A stretch of DNA of 64,000 bases from Aradus depressus (Eukaryota > Arthropoda > Insecta > Hemiptera > Aradidae), in contig OY759221.1 in NCBI GenBank assembly GCA_963662175.1, positions 29,747,027-29,811,026 on the forward strand, read 5' to 3'. The position numbers were made by a program, and so were the translations under genes. Shown piece by piece: positions 52,726 through 61,288 of this stretch (positions are counted from its first letter, which is position 1; the number at the start of each line of letters is the position of its first letter). The notes beneath the pieces are model-generated. The model was given only the letters and a program-made list of their open reading frames with translations. It was not told where the DNA came from and made no database searches.

Positions 52726-53023
52726 ACAATTTGTTTTATATATTTATTACAAGTTTCCACAATATGTCCGCGTTTCTCAACTAAAAAGATTTTAATAAGA
52801 GTCGTATTTTATTTTCTTGTTTCGCTATCTAGAAATCATGAAAGGCATGAAAAAATGTTACAGACAAAACGTTATTTTTTTTTATTTAAACATTAATGAT
52901 ACAAATCATGGACACTTTATTATCGTTCATTTTAAATTTAGAGTGCATGCAGCACTCCTGGTGAGGGGCAAGAAGTTCACAATCAAAAAAAATGAAGATG
53001 GCTGATGTAGTGAGAAGCTATTA
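52726..53023. other. PLE tail scrap, otherwise unassigned
   Basis: 52740-52785 (ATTACAAGTTTCCACAATATG, CCGCGTTTCTCAACT) equals 2230-2283, the tail of the palindromic PLE. The rest shows no gene. Confidence 0.5.
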
Positions 53024-53077
53024 TTTCACAGGTTGTCAAATAAGATGTAGTCTGACATCTCACAGATTTTTAGAAGT

Positions 53078-53122
53078 AGCTAGCCGGCTTTCGAGGTTTC
53101 CCTCATCATCAGGCAGTCTGAT
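53078..53122 (-). ncRNA. hammerhead ribozyme motif, complete core
   Basis: Minus strand: CTGATGA (53112-53106), extra T, helix II GAGG/CCTC with GAAA tetraloop-like loop, GAAA (53092-53089), palindrome GCCGGC, U-A, then GC pairing with GC before the core. Confidence 0.7.
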
Positions 53123-53377
53123 AAAAAATTAAAAACATTTTTAAAAATTTTTTGAATGAAAACTAAATAATTTTATAATAAAAATAAATAAATAAAACAA
53201 TCTAAAAACTTTAACACTTTAAAATATCATGGATGGAGACAGACGAATTATTCCTGTCCACCATCTGAGTCACAACTGGGAGAACGGCTCATTAGATTGT
53301 TTTATTTATTTATTTTTATTATAAAATTATTTTGTTTTCACTCAAAAAATGTATAAAAATGTTTTTAATTTTTTATC

Positions 53378-53426
53378 AGACTGCCTGATGATGAGGGAAA
53401 TCTCGAAAGCCGGCTAGCTACTTCTA
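53378..53426 (+). ncRNA. hammerhead ribozyme motif, complete core
   Basis: CTGATGA at 53385-53391, T, helix II GAGG/TCTC (one G-U pair), GAAA at 53405-53408, palindrome GCCGGC, U-A, GC. Mirror partner of the left-arm motif. Confidence 0.65.
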
Positions 53427-53476
53427 ATAAAAATCTGTGAGAGGTCATACTATATTTTATTTGACAACCTGTGAAA

Positions 53477-53934
53477 AACGTTCACAATCAGTCTCATTTC
53501 TTTTAAACCATTCATTCAAAAGTAATGGAAGATGTATGTGATGTCACTTTAATTCATATGTAATTAGGGTCACAATTAATTAGACGAATCCAAATATTGA
53601 AATTGTTTACAAAAAAAAAAAAGTATCCCAGTTTTTTACAGACAAATATTTTGCGACATAATCATTACTGGTACAGTGATTCCAAAGTGTGCGCTGAAAA
53701 AAAGTTTCATCGTGTCTAATCATGAATAACAAACTATTAAAAAATCGATGTTTTGAACCATTAATGGGACGTCTGTCCCATGATTGGTTCAAGGGATATT
53801 GTGAAGTGATTGACAAAAGCCATTAAATAATATATGAATTTATCGAGGGCCGCGAGAAGGACGGAGGCAAGGGAATGCTCCGCACCGGGTAACCGAATAT
53901 TGAGGGCGATGGTCAAATCCCACCAACAAAATTA
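53477..53934. other. no gene recognised
   Basis: A+T-rich; the minus frame 53816-53607 has no motif. Confidence 0.4.
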
Positions 53935-54215
53935 TAAAAAAAAGTTTTGTGGCCATAACAGGACTTTCTTATGCCCAACACATCTGTTCAGATCCCTCCC
54001 CTCCTCTCCCTCTCCTCCAATTCATTTCATTCTGACTTCTGATTTTACTGGGTATATGAAAGTATTTACAAAATAGTTCAGAATAACTTTCATATACAGT
54101 AATGCCAGTATGAAATGAATTATTGAGTGGGGAGGGAGAGATAGAGTGATGTGTAAAAAGGTGGTTGGTATAAGAAAATCGTGTTATAGCCACATCACAC
54201 ATATTTTGTTTTATG
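53935..54215. mobile_element. palindromic MITE (TGATGTGGCC ends)
   Basis: Left TGGCCATAACAGGACTTTC...CCCTCCCCTCCTCTCCC is mirrored by GGGGAGGGAGAGATAG...GGTTGGTATAAGAAAATCG...ATAGCCACATCA. Arms are about 120 bases with differences. The same ends occur singly near 5668, 17190, 18378, 19548 and 51440, beside ~143-bp repeat blocks, so this may be the minimal form of that element. Confidence 0.65.
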
Positions 54216-54454
54216 TATCTCGAAAACCAGACGACCTGCCAAAAATTATATTTCATATAGAATGTGTCTTTCAATTTTATCTACAACTTCTTCATGAAAA
54301 AATTTTTGATTAGGTCATAAATATAAGTTGTATCTTATAAAATGTACTTACGCCCTGAGGTAATGTGGTTCAAATCTAATCAGGAGACAGGCCATCATTC
54401 TGGATAGAATGGTATTTAACATTTTTGCAGAGATATTGTGAAACACTTGATAAA
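54216..54454. repeat. dispersed repeat (pairs with 14700-14830)
   Basis: TATTTCATATAGAATGTGTCTTTC and TAAAATGTACTTACGCCCTGAGGTAA match 14715-14815. Confidence 0.55.
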
Positions 54455-54512
54455 AATAATGAAAACGTATGTTTTTTTTTAAAAAAGTGTCTATTTTACA
54501 AATAATATTATA

Positions 54513-54553
54513 ATGGGAGTACTTTCGGTACTGCTACCATCTTCAGCCACGAC
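54513..54553 (-). ncRNA. hammerhead ribozyme motif (left arm)
   Basis: Minus strand: CTGAAGA (54546-54540), T, helix II GGTA/TACC with loop GCAG, GAAA (54526-54523), palindrome GTAC, U-C, then CCAT that pairs with GTGG before the core. All core positions and three helices are intact. Confidence 0.75.
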
Positions 54554-54982
54554 TTAACAAATACTAAATTGAAGTTCAACTAGGTAGTTTACAATCCAAA
54601 CGGTAGGTAGGTATCCTTTTTCAGTCCCTACGGGGTTTTCCTATCCTTTCTGTACAGTTAATATTTGAAATATGTAAAAACATAAAAAATGACATTTCGT
54701 TCCAAATTGGGATCTTAAAAATAAAAAATTTGAAATAATATGTGTTGATTAAATGCTTAAGGATTATATTATTGGCGATAAAAGGGGTGAGTATTTGAGA
54801 TTGGTCTGATCATTCATACAATTTCATTTTTGTAGCTGCAAAAAAATATAATCCTCCAGTCTCTATGTATACGTACTTACTCTCTCAAAAAACTGTATAT
54901 TTTATTTTATAAAACTTTTTATTTTATTTTTATTCATATATTGTTATCTTTAATTCAGTTCATATATGTATTTAATCAACAC

Positions 54983-55522
54983 TGATGTCGGAGGGGGATG
55001 TAGAGTGATGTATTGGCCAGCAGAGCCGGCCGCCCAAAAATACCCCGGAAGGCGTGGGGGGATGTTGAGATGACCCTTGGCTTCACAGCTGGATAGGATA
55101 GATAGGAGACTGGTTTACTTCAACTGGCGTTGTCCTCTGCACTCTGCTCCTGATTTTCTTGGATATATGTCGAACCCAGAGCGAGCAGGGCAGGGCACAC
55201 TAGTTGGACCAATGGTATCAAAAGTTCCGACTAGCGGCCCCTTAATCCAGAGCTGCTGAGGGAGTGGGAGCCGATCAGGGGTAGGGTCAGGCGTCAGCTG
55301 ACCCTAGGGGCCCTCTAGCATGGATTCCCAACCGCTCAACAGCCCCGGACCACACCCGCGCTCGCCAGGGGCCTAAAAGGTTTGGGGACAGTGGCGTGAT
55401 GGTAGTTCCACCTAGTAGCTTAAAGGTGAACTACTATCATGGGCCAATCATATTAAATTGGGGAAGTTTTTATAGTGGTTCTCGGCTCGTGCGAGAATGT
55501 CACGGGAAGAGAGTTGGTATCA
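54983..55522 (-). repeat. 3' LTR of the Gypsy element
   Basis: 540 bp, begins TGATACC and ends CCGACATCA in element sense. By eye every base matches the other LTR, 4901 positions away, which suggests a very recent insertion. Confidence 0.95.
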
Positions 55523-55537
55523 ATTTCCCCCACCCCG
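55523..55537 (-). promoter_or_regulatory. polypurine tract
   Basis: In element sense GGGGTGGGGGAAAT directly precedes the LTR start TGATACC. It primes plus-strand synthesis during reverse transcription. Confidence 0.85.
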
Positions 55538-55606
55538 GTTGACTATTCTCGCACGGCCGGCAGGAGTAGGTACTGGAGGACAAGCACCTCATTTATTAAA
55601 AAAAAA

Positions 55607-55687
55607 AATTAGAACACAACAATTAGAACGCAACAATTAGAACACAACAATTAGAACGCAACAATTAGAACACAACAATTTGAACAG
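55607..55687. repeat. 14-bp minisatellite in the Gypsy 3' UTR
   Basis: AATTAGAACACAAC alternates with AATTAGAACGCAAC for five units from 55607, followed by a partial one. Lies between the pol stop and the PPT. Confidence 0.9.
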
Positions 55688-55741
55688 AATAGCACAACAC
55701 AAAACAGAACATGTCCGGACAATCGGCATGGTTCACGGTGG

Positions 55742-58700
55742 CTATTCCTCTGAATGCTCTCTGTCTGGCAGGGAATGACCACGCAGGTTCCGTCGGCGTC
55801 GACCTACTGCGCGAGGATTCCCTCTGGGCCGGAAATCAGGATCAAGTTTCTGGTGGGTGGGTCCCCAGTCGGCGGCGGGTTTTAGTAGCGACGAGTGAAC
55901 CTTCAACTCTGCTTCCCCATACCGAACGTTGAAAACGCCGCTACCGAGGTCCTCCGTTATGACGTAGGGTCCCAGCCATTTGGGTTGGAACGTCCTCCCT
56001 TGAGCCATATTTTTCACCAGGACTCGATCGCCTACCTTGGGGGCACTCCTCTTGGGAAACATCTTCGGTCTCCTGCTATTTAGGTAACCCGCCTGGTTAC
56101 ACCGTGCAACCTTCTGGATCGCGGTCCCCTTTGGCCGATGAAACCGCCATTCGCCTGGTCTCTGTAGACGATGGCCGAACAAGACCTGGCTAGGGCTGAA
56201 GCCAATGACGGCGTTGTTCCGTGCTCGGAGGTTGAACAGGACTGCGGGGAGATGTGCGGCCCATTCATTCTCTTCCTTTCCCCTCATGTGGATCTTCAGA
56301 GAAGTCTTAATCTCTTGATTACGGCGTTCCGTGGGATTGGCGCGGGGGTGGTACAGTGGGGTAGTCCATGTTTCGATTCCCCAGGAGTCGCAAGTCTGCT
56401 TCCATTTTCTACTGTCGAAACACGCCCCATTATCGGTCAGTATCGCTCTGGGGTAGCCCCAGCGAGGGAAAATTTCATTCCCTAGTTGTTCCAAGACGGC
56501 TGACGAGGTGGGTTGTTTCAGTGGGAAGGCTTCCACCCACCGGCTGAAAAGGTCCGTTACAACTAAGATGAATCTAAACTTTCGCCTAGTCGATGCCGGA
56601 TATGGCCCCATGAGGTCAGCGGCGATGACATCCCAAGGTCGTTGAGGTCTGCGGGCTGAGGGTATATCGGCTGATGGATGGCAGTTCTTTTTGAAGGCAG
56701 CGCATGTGCGACAGCTGCGCACATACTGGGTCACCTCCTGCCGCAGATGAGGCCAGTAGAATCTTTCGGCAATGGCCCGGTATGTTTCCTCCTGTCCCGG
56801 GTGTCCTGCTCCGTCGTCCTCATGGTAGGCATGCAAAATGGGACAACGCATAGATGCTGGTACCATGATCCGCCAGGGACTGTCATCATCCTGTCGCGTC
56901 CATAGAAGACCATGCTTCAGTTGCTGATGCTGATGTGCCAGACGGAGGGCTAGTGGGATGTCCTCTTCTTCCTGTCTTTCCATGTGCCCTAGATGTTCGA
57001 TGCACTGCCGCATTTCCCGGTCATTCCGCTGCGCCTCGATTAGCTCCTGGTGCACGACCCCTAGGTTGATAAGAAAACACGGTAAGGCCTTCTCCTCTAC
57101 ATCCAATTCGTCGGTACGGCCAGTATTGTCGGGGTTGCGGGACAATGCGTCAGCTAGGTGATTGTCCTTCCCCGGGCAGTGCTTTACGTCGAAATTGAAC
57201 TCCTGGAGTAAGAGAGCCCACCGGGTCAGCTTAGCGTTGGTTTCTCGAAATTTATGGAGCCACTGTAACGCCTTGTTGTCGGTGCGCACAATAAACTTCT
57301 GCCCTTCTAGGTAAGGCCGATATTTCTTACATGCCCAGACCAACGCGAGGCACTCCTGTTCGTTAGAATGGTACCGCCGTTCGTGCTTATTGAACTTAGC
57401 ACTACCATAACTAACGACCAGCTTGCGGCCATTGTCCTCCTGAAGAAGCACAGCCCCCATCCCGACTCCACTCGCGTCCGTCTGAAGGATCATTGGGAGG
57501 CGAGGATCCGGAAGGTGAAGTTTAGATAGGGACGTCAGAGCCTCACGGAGAGCATCGAAAGCACGCTGAGCCGTTTCGCTCCACTTGAAAATTCTTTTTG
57601 TGCTCAGCAAGTCGGTCAGGGGTGCAGCTATGACGGAGTAACCTGGGACATGTTCGCGAAGCCATCCACAAAGCCCAAGAAACGACCTGAGTTGTTTACG
57701 CGTTCGGGGAACGGGTGCAGCATGAACAGCCTCAATGTGAGACTCGCAGGCCGCGACACCAGCCTCGGTTAGCTTGCGACCCAGATACTGCAGATCGGCG
57801 CATCCGAATCGACATTTCTCAAGTTTACACGCGAGCCCATGCTGCCGGAGCCTTTCCAAAACCAGATTCACATGATTCAGGTGCTCATCCCAGCTTCCCG
57901 AAAACACGATGATATCGTCTAAATAGGCACGGGCGAAATCGTGAAAGCCCTGCAGGACCGTACCGCTCATCAGCCTCTGGAATGTGCTTGGGGCTCCTTT
58001 TAACCCAAACGGCATACGGATAAATTCGTATAGACTCCCATCTGGGGTGCTGAACGCGGTGTACGGTGCCGATTCTTCTGACATACAAATCTGCCAGTAT
58101 CCTGAGCGCAAATCTAACGTAGTCTTAAATTTGGCCCTTCCGGCGTCCTGCAGTAAATCTTCGATGCGAGGCATCACAGTGACTGTGTCCTTTGTGACCT
58201 TATTGAGGTCGCGGTAATCGACACAGAAGCGGTAGGTCCCGTCCTTTTTCTTTACGAGTACCACCGGAGAGCAGTAGTTGGAGGAGCTTGCCCGGATAAT
58301 GCCATCTCGTAGCATTTCCTCAGTCTGCTCGAACATGCACCGTCGCTGCTCCTCAGAGTAGTGGAATCGCTTATGCTTAACGGGAGCAGATGAGGACAAT
58401 TCAATGTGGTGCTTCGCAGAGCGAGTGGTGTTAAGTGGGACGTTTTCCGCGAACACATCACTAAAACTAAGCAAAAGTTGATACAACTCACCGAATTGTT
58501 CCGGGGGCACTCCGTGGCAGATGGCCTCCTCCACGATGGCGGCAGGTTTCTTGGTCCTGGATCGCCAATAGACTGTGTGTCGCTTCGCTGTTCCAAGGCT
58601 CAAGCTGGCTTGTCGGAAGTCACACACTGCCTGGTGGTCGCGCATCCAGGGATATCCGAGGACCAATGGGATGGCAAGATCCTCGGCCACATGGAAGAGT

Positions 58701-58933
58701 TCAGTGTAGGCTTCCCCGCCGAGCATGAAGGAGATCTCACAGCGCCCATCGAGCTTCAGGCTTAGTCCTCTCTGTGCAACCATCGCAGTAGACTGTCCTC
58801 CTTTTCGAGCTCGGCCCACTACGAGTTCCCTGCGAATGAAGTTTGCGGATGCTCCAGTGTCGACGAGAGCTTGGACTGGTCGACCCTCTATTTCCACAGT
58901 AACGGTGAGTAGAGATGACTGGTTGACACTCAT
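55742..58933 (-). CDS. pol: Gypsy pol polyprotein: protease, reverse transcriptase, RNase H, integrase
   Basis: 1063 codons, no stop or frameshift. Residue positions: protease D-T-G at 25-27; reverse transcriptase about 200-400 with TLDL (Asp 274) and Y-L-D-D at 337-340; RNase H about 480-600 with Asp 486, Glu 527, Asp 552 and D-A-L-S-R near 595; integrase zinc finger H704-H711-C741-C744; integrase core Asp 773, Asp 834, Glu 869 (DD35E spacing); and a GPY/F module around 987-1001. No chromodomain follows; the tail is basic (RRRRNLRG). The enzyme set copies the RNA into DNA and integrates it. The start ATG overlaps the gag stop in TAATG, so pol lies one base back from gag and is made either by reinitiation or by a -1 type shift. 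All catalytic residues are present. Confidence 0.97.
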   Translation of the reverse strand: MSVNQSSLLTVTVEIEGRPVQALVDTGASANFIRRELVVGRARKGGQSTAMVAQRGLSLKLDGRCEISFMLGGEAYTELFHVAEDLAIPLVLGYPWMRDHQAVCDFRQASLSLGTAKRHTVYWRSRTKKPAAIVEEAICHGVPPEQFGELYQLLLSFSDVFAENVPLNTTRSAKHHIELSSSAPVKHKRFHYSEEQRRCMFEQTEEMLRDGIIRASSSNYCSPVVLVKKKDGTYRFCVDYRDLNKVTKDTVTVMPRIEDLLQDAGRAKFKTTLDLRSGYWQICMSEESAPYTAFSTPDGSLYEFIRMPFGLKGAPSTFQRLMSGTVLQGFHDFARAYLDDIIVFSGSWDEHLNHVNLVLERLRQHGLACKLEKCRFGCADLQYLGRKLTEAGVAACESHIEAVHAAPVPRTRKQLRSFLGLCGWLREHVPGYSVIAAPLTDLLSTKRIFKWSETAQRAFDALREALTSLSKLHLPDPRLPMILQTDASGVGMGAVLLQEDNGRKLVVSYGSAKFNKHERRYHSNEQECLALVWACKKYRPYLEGQKFIVRTDNKALQWLHKFRETNAKLTRWALLLQEFNFDVKHCPGKDNHLADALSRNPDNTGRTDELDVEEKALPCFLINLGVVHQELIEAQRNDREMRQCIEHLGHMERQEEEDIPLALRLAHQHQQLKHGLLWTRQDDDSPWRIMVPASMRCPILHAYHEDDGAGHPGQEETYRAIAERFYWPHLRQEVTQYVRSCRTCAAFKKNCHPSADIPSARRPQRPWDVIAADLMGPYPASTRRKFRFILVVTDLFSRWVEAFPLKQPTSSAVLEQLGNEIFPRWGYPRAILTDNGACFDSRKWKQTCDSWGIETWTTPLYHPRANPTERRNQEIKTSLKIHMRGKEENEWAAHLPAVLFNLRARNNAVIGFSPSQVLFGHRLQRPGEWRFHRPKGTAIQKVARCNQAGYLNSRRPKMFPKRSAPKVGDRVLVKNMAQGRTFQPKWLGPYVITEDLGSGVFNVRYGEAELKVHSSLLKPAADWGPTHQKLDPDFRPRGNPRAVGRRRRNLRGHSLPDREHSEE

Positions 58934-58935
58934 TA
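58931..58935 (-). promoter_or_regulatory. TAATG stop/start overlap between gag and pol
   Basis: The gag stop TAA (58935-58933) shares its last A with the pol ATG (58933-58931). This arrangement allows termination-coupled reinitiation. No obvious slippery heptamer was noticed right at the junction. Confidence 0.85.
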
Positions 58936-59832
58936 CTGCTTGTCCGCCTCTTGATTGCGGGGTCCTCCCCGGGCGGTCTGGTTGAGTCCCCTTTCTTCGT
59001 TTCCCGACGGTCGATCGGGGCAGTCCTTATTTCTGTGGTACCCGGGGCAGTACCAACATTGCTTCTGTCCGTTGGGATCTATTCCGGGCTGCTCTGACTT
59101 TATGGGGTCCATGCATCTCTGTTGGGACTGTCGTCTCGTGGCCACAGTTGGGAGAAGTCGAGGGTTTCTCTCATCCAAAGAGAGTAGCTCTGCGAAACTC
59201 CGTGCATTCACTTTTCTAGCCTTCTCGCGAAACTCCGGGGTCAGCTGAGGAGTTATTACACCAACGATGAATGCTTCTGGCATAGGTCGAAGGAGTCTAC
59301 GTATAGGCCGGACATGCTCTAAAAACTCGGCCACTGTTTCCTCGGATCTCATTGTTCGTTGTTGCACGATGTGGAGTAGCTCCCCTCGTCGACAATCGTC
59401 ATCGAACGTGGCCTTGAACTGTTCAGAGAATATTGAAAACTCGGGCGGTTCGAATGCGAACTGACGAGCCCACTCGGCCGCAGATCCTCGGAGCATGGTG
59501 ATAGTCCGCCGGGTCCACTCGGATGTAGCCTCGTCCATTCGTTCCAAATACTCTCGGGCTTCCCTGAGAAACGTTTCTGTCTCCTCCACGGGATCCCCTG
59601 CGAATGTTGGAGGGAGTTTTTCCGGGGTCTTCAGAGCCTTCATTGTGCTTGCCACGATTGTAGCGGTGGTCTGAGCTGAATCAACAGCCTGGTGGAGAAG
59701 GTATGGATGTTTAAAGCCGTACTCCCCACATGGACAGGGAAGAGCCAGTGCGGCCTGTGCCGTAGTCGGTCCCGCAGCAGAGTTGGGACTGCCTTCGTGG
59801 CTCTGGGATGCTCGGGGTGTCCGTCTAGTCAT
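58933..59832 (-). CDS. gag: Gypsy gag (capsid-nucleocapsid) protein
   Basis: 299 codons. The first ~60 residues are low-complexity. Residues about 75-210 form the retrotransposon Gag capsid region (PPTFAGDPVEETETFLREAR, WTRRTITMLRG-A-EWA, then F-x-E-x-F-x-x-x-F, EETVAEFLEHVRPI and T-P-E-F-R). Near 258-270 a zinc knuckle CWYCPGYHRNKDC has spacing C-x2-C-x3-H-x4-C, one residue shorter than the common C-x2-C-x4-H-x4-C. The chosen start at 59832 leaves a leader of only about 30 bases after the PBS. The protein would package element RNA into particles. Confidence 0.93.
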   Translation of the reverse strand: MTRRTPRASQSHEGSPNSAAGPTTAQAALALPCPCGEYGFKHPYLLHQAVDSAQTTATIVASTMKALKTPEKLPPTFAGDPVEETETFLREAREYLERMDEATSEWTRRTITMLRGSAAEWARQFAFEPPEFSIFSEQFKATFDDDCRRGELLHIVQQRTMRSEETVAEFLEHVRPIRRLLRPMPEAFIVGVITPQLTPEFREKARKVNARSFAELLSLDERNPRLLPTVATRRQSQQRCMDPIKSEQPGIDPNGQKQCWYCPGYHRNKDCPDRPSGNEERGLNQTARGGPRNQEADKQ

Positions 59833-59862
59833 ATCCAGTGCTGGGTGATCACTCTGTTCCGT

Positions 59863-59880
59863 GCCCCACGTTGGGCGCCA
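59863..59880 (-). promoter_or_regulatory. primer-binding site, tRNA-Lys(CUU)
   Basis: TGGCGCCCAACGTGGGGC in element sense, three bases after the LTR end. Complementary to the 3' 18 bases of tRNA-Lys(CUU) including CCA, the same primer type as the known 'Lys-1,2' site of several retroelements. Confidence 0.92.
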
Positions 59881-59883
59881 AAA

Positions 59884-60423
59884 TGATGTCGGAGGGGGAT
59901 GTAGAGTGATGTATTGGCCAGCAGAGCCGGCCGCCCAAAAATACCCCGGAAGGCGTGGGGGGATGTTGAGATGACCCTTGGCTTCACAGCTGGATAGGAT
60001 AGATAGGAGACTGGTTTACTTCAACTGGCGTTGTCCTCTGCACTCTGCTCCTGATTTTCTTGGATATATGTCGAACCCAGAGCGAGCAGGGCAGGGCACA
60101 CTAGTTGGACCAATGGTATCAAAAGTTCCGACTAGCGGCCCCTTAATCCAGAGCTGCTGAGGGAGTGGGAGCCGATCAGGGGTAGGGTCAGGCGTCAGCT
60201 GACCCTAGGGGCCCTCTAGCATGGATTCCCAACCGCTCAACAGCCCCGGACCACACCCGCGCTCGCCAGGGGCCTAAAAGGTTTGGGGACAGTGGCGTGA
60301 TGGTAGTTCCACCTAGTAGCTTAAAGGTGAACTACTATCATGGGCCAATCATATTAAATTGGGGAAGTTTTTATAGTGGTTCTCGGCTCGTGCGAGAATG
60401 TCACGGGAAGAGAGTTGGTATCA
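59884..60423 (-). repeat. 5' LTR of the Gypsy element
   Basis: Identical by eye to 54983-55522. Contains the promoter and, further on, the transcript start. Bounded by ACAC on the outside and the PBS on the inside. Confidence 0.95.
60368..60375 (-). promoter_or_regulatory. TATA box in the Gypsy LTR
   Basis: TATAAAAA in element sense, about 50 bases after the LTR start, with a CCAATCATATT-like word nearby (plus strand GGGCCAATCA at 60342). The copy in the other LTR is at 55467-55474. Confidence 0.65.
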
Positions 60424-60614
60424 ACACATATTATTTAAAATTTTTTATTTTTAAGATCCCAACTTGGGACGAAATGTCATTTTTTATGTTTTTACATATT
60501 TCAAATATTAACTGTGCAGCAAGGATAGGAAAAGCCCGTAGGGGCTGAAAAAGGATACCTACCTACCGTTTGGATTGTAAACTACCTAGTTGAACTTCAA
60601 TTTAGTATTTGTTA

Positions 60615-60657
60615 AGTCGTGGCTGAAGATGGTAGCAATACCGAAAGTACTCCCATA
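60615..60657 (+). ncRNA. hammerhead ribozyme motif (right arm)
   Basis: GTGG (60619-60622), CTGAAGA (60623-60629), T, GGTA-GCAA-TACC with a GNRA-type loop, GAAA (60643-60646), GTAC, U-C (60651-60652), CCAT (60653-60656). Helix I GTGG/CCAT has 4 pairs incl. one G-U. Predicted cut after 60652. The best ribozyme candidate of the window. Confidence 0.8.
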
Positions 60658-60720
60658 TTATATATTATTTGTGAAATAGACAATATTTTTTTAAAAACAT
60701 ACGTTTTCTTTATTTTTATT

Positions 60721-61042
60721 CTGGATAGAGTTATTCATTTCTTAAAAGAAACCTGGCTATATCAAATAAATTGAACTCTTCTCTTCTCATTGTGATATTT
60801 GGCCGACTTTAGATTACTCTGCACAGTTGATTAAGGCCTAAACAATGGTCTTGTACATGAGATGGGTTGGCATGCGAGGCTGATTAGGTTGTGGGGTCTG
60901 GGGCAGCTCCGCCGGGGTCTCTGGACTGGAACAGTCGCGGACTTGGAGAGTCACCCTCAACATCAAGCCTCGCTATCTCATAATCCCAATGCTTACATAT
61001 AACCTTGGAGAGAGTGGCCCTAACGGCCCTGTTACTTTCCGC
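60721..61042. other. no gene recognised
   Basis: 60840-61040 is G+C-richer (GGTCTGGGGCAGCTCCGCC) and may be retroelement debris, but no motif is identifiable. Confidence 0.4.
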
Positions 61043-61288
61043 CTAGCCTGGTCTGTTCTCTGTGTGTCCCTGGGTGATTTCCCCTTCCGTGGTTCCTCTG
61101 TAAGATCCCATCATGGCTGTTGTAGACTCGTGATCTTTGTTTTGAACGAAAAAAAGTGTCGATGAATCACCGGAATTCACTTCTTCAGCTAAGTTTTCGA
61201 ACTCCCTCTTAAACTTATCAATTTGGTTAAAAGCGGGACGGATACTATTATAGTTTTCAATATAGCTCCTAGGTTTCGCTAGAATCAT
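61043..61288 (-). other. weak ORF, possibly exon debris
   Basis: The first 40 codons (MILAKPRSYIENYNSIRPAF...FKREFENLAEEVNSG) look protein-like, with coiled-coil character. The frame then runs into a repeat at the palindrome GTCGATGAATCACCGG (61158-61173). Not recognised. Confidence 0.25.

Larger units (their letters stand above)
53024..53476. mobile_element. Penelope-like element, head-to-head inverted arms (GCCGGC family)
   Basis: Arms 53024-53205 and 53292-53476 are reverse complements at high identity, each with a hammerhead motif. The 86-base centre (GTCCACCATCTGAGTCACAACTGGGAGAACGG) matches the PLE remnant at 26655-26710 on the opposite strand. No endonuclease or polymerase frame. Fragments of the same family lie at 27300-27360, 35480-35572 and 48031-48082. 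Confidence 0.8.
54983..60423 (-). mobile_element. intact Ty3/Gypsy LTR retrotransposon
   Basis: Coding strand is minus. LTRs of 540 bp at both ends (TG...CA), target duplication ACAC (54979-54982 and 60424-60427), PBS for tRNA-Lys, gag and pol both open, purine-rich tract before the 3' LTR, no env. Order in element sense: LTR 60423-59884, PBS, gag, pol, short 3' UTR with a 14-bp repeat, PPT, LTR 55522-54983. It is visibly richer in G+C than the surrounding DNA. Everything needed in cis appears present, so this copy could be active or recently so. Confidence 0.97.
54455..60720. mobile_element. Penelope-like element with inverted arms, split by the Gypsy element
   Basis: Left arm 54455 to about 54766 is the reverse complement of the right arm. 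The right arm starts near 54965, is cut at 54982 and resumes at 60424, ending near 60720. Joining the two sides restores the continuous word ATCAACACATATTATTT, which is present uncut (inverted) in the left arm; this proves the order of events. Each arm carries a hammerhead motif. The ~200-base centre (54767-54964) has no ORF. Without the insert the element is about 825 bp. Confidence 0.8.

Noticed and set aside
55711..59886. Plus-strand ORFs across the Gypsy element
   Set aside because: Antisense shadows of gag and pol, made long by high G+C content.
54983..60423. env gene or infectious retrovirus
   Set aside because: Only about 200 bases lie between the pol stop and the 3' LTR, filled by a 14-bp repeat; no third ORF.
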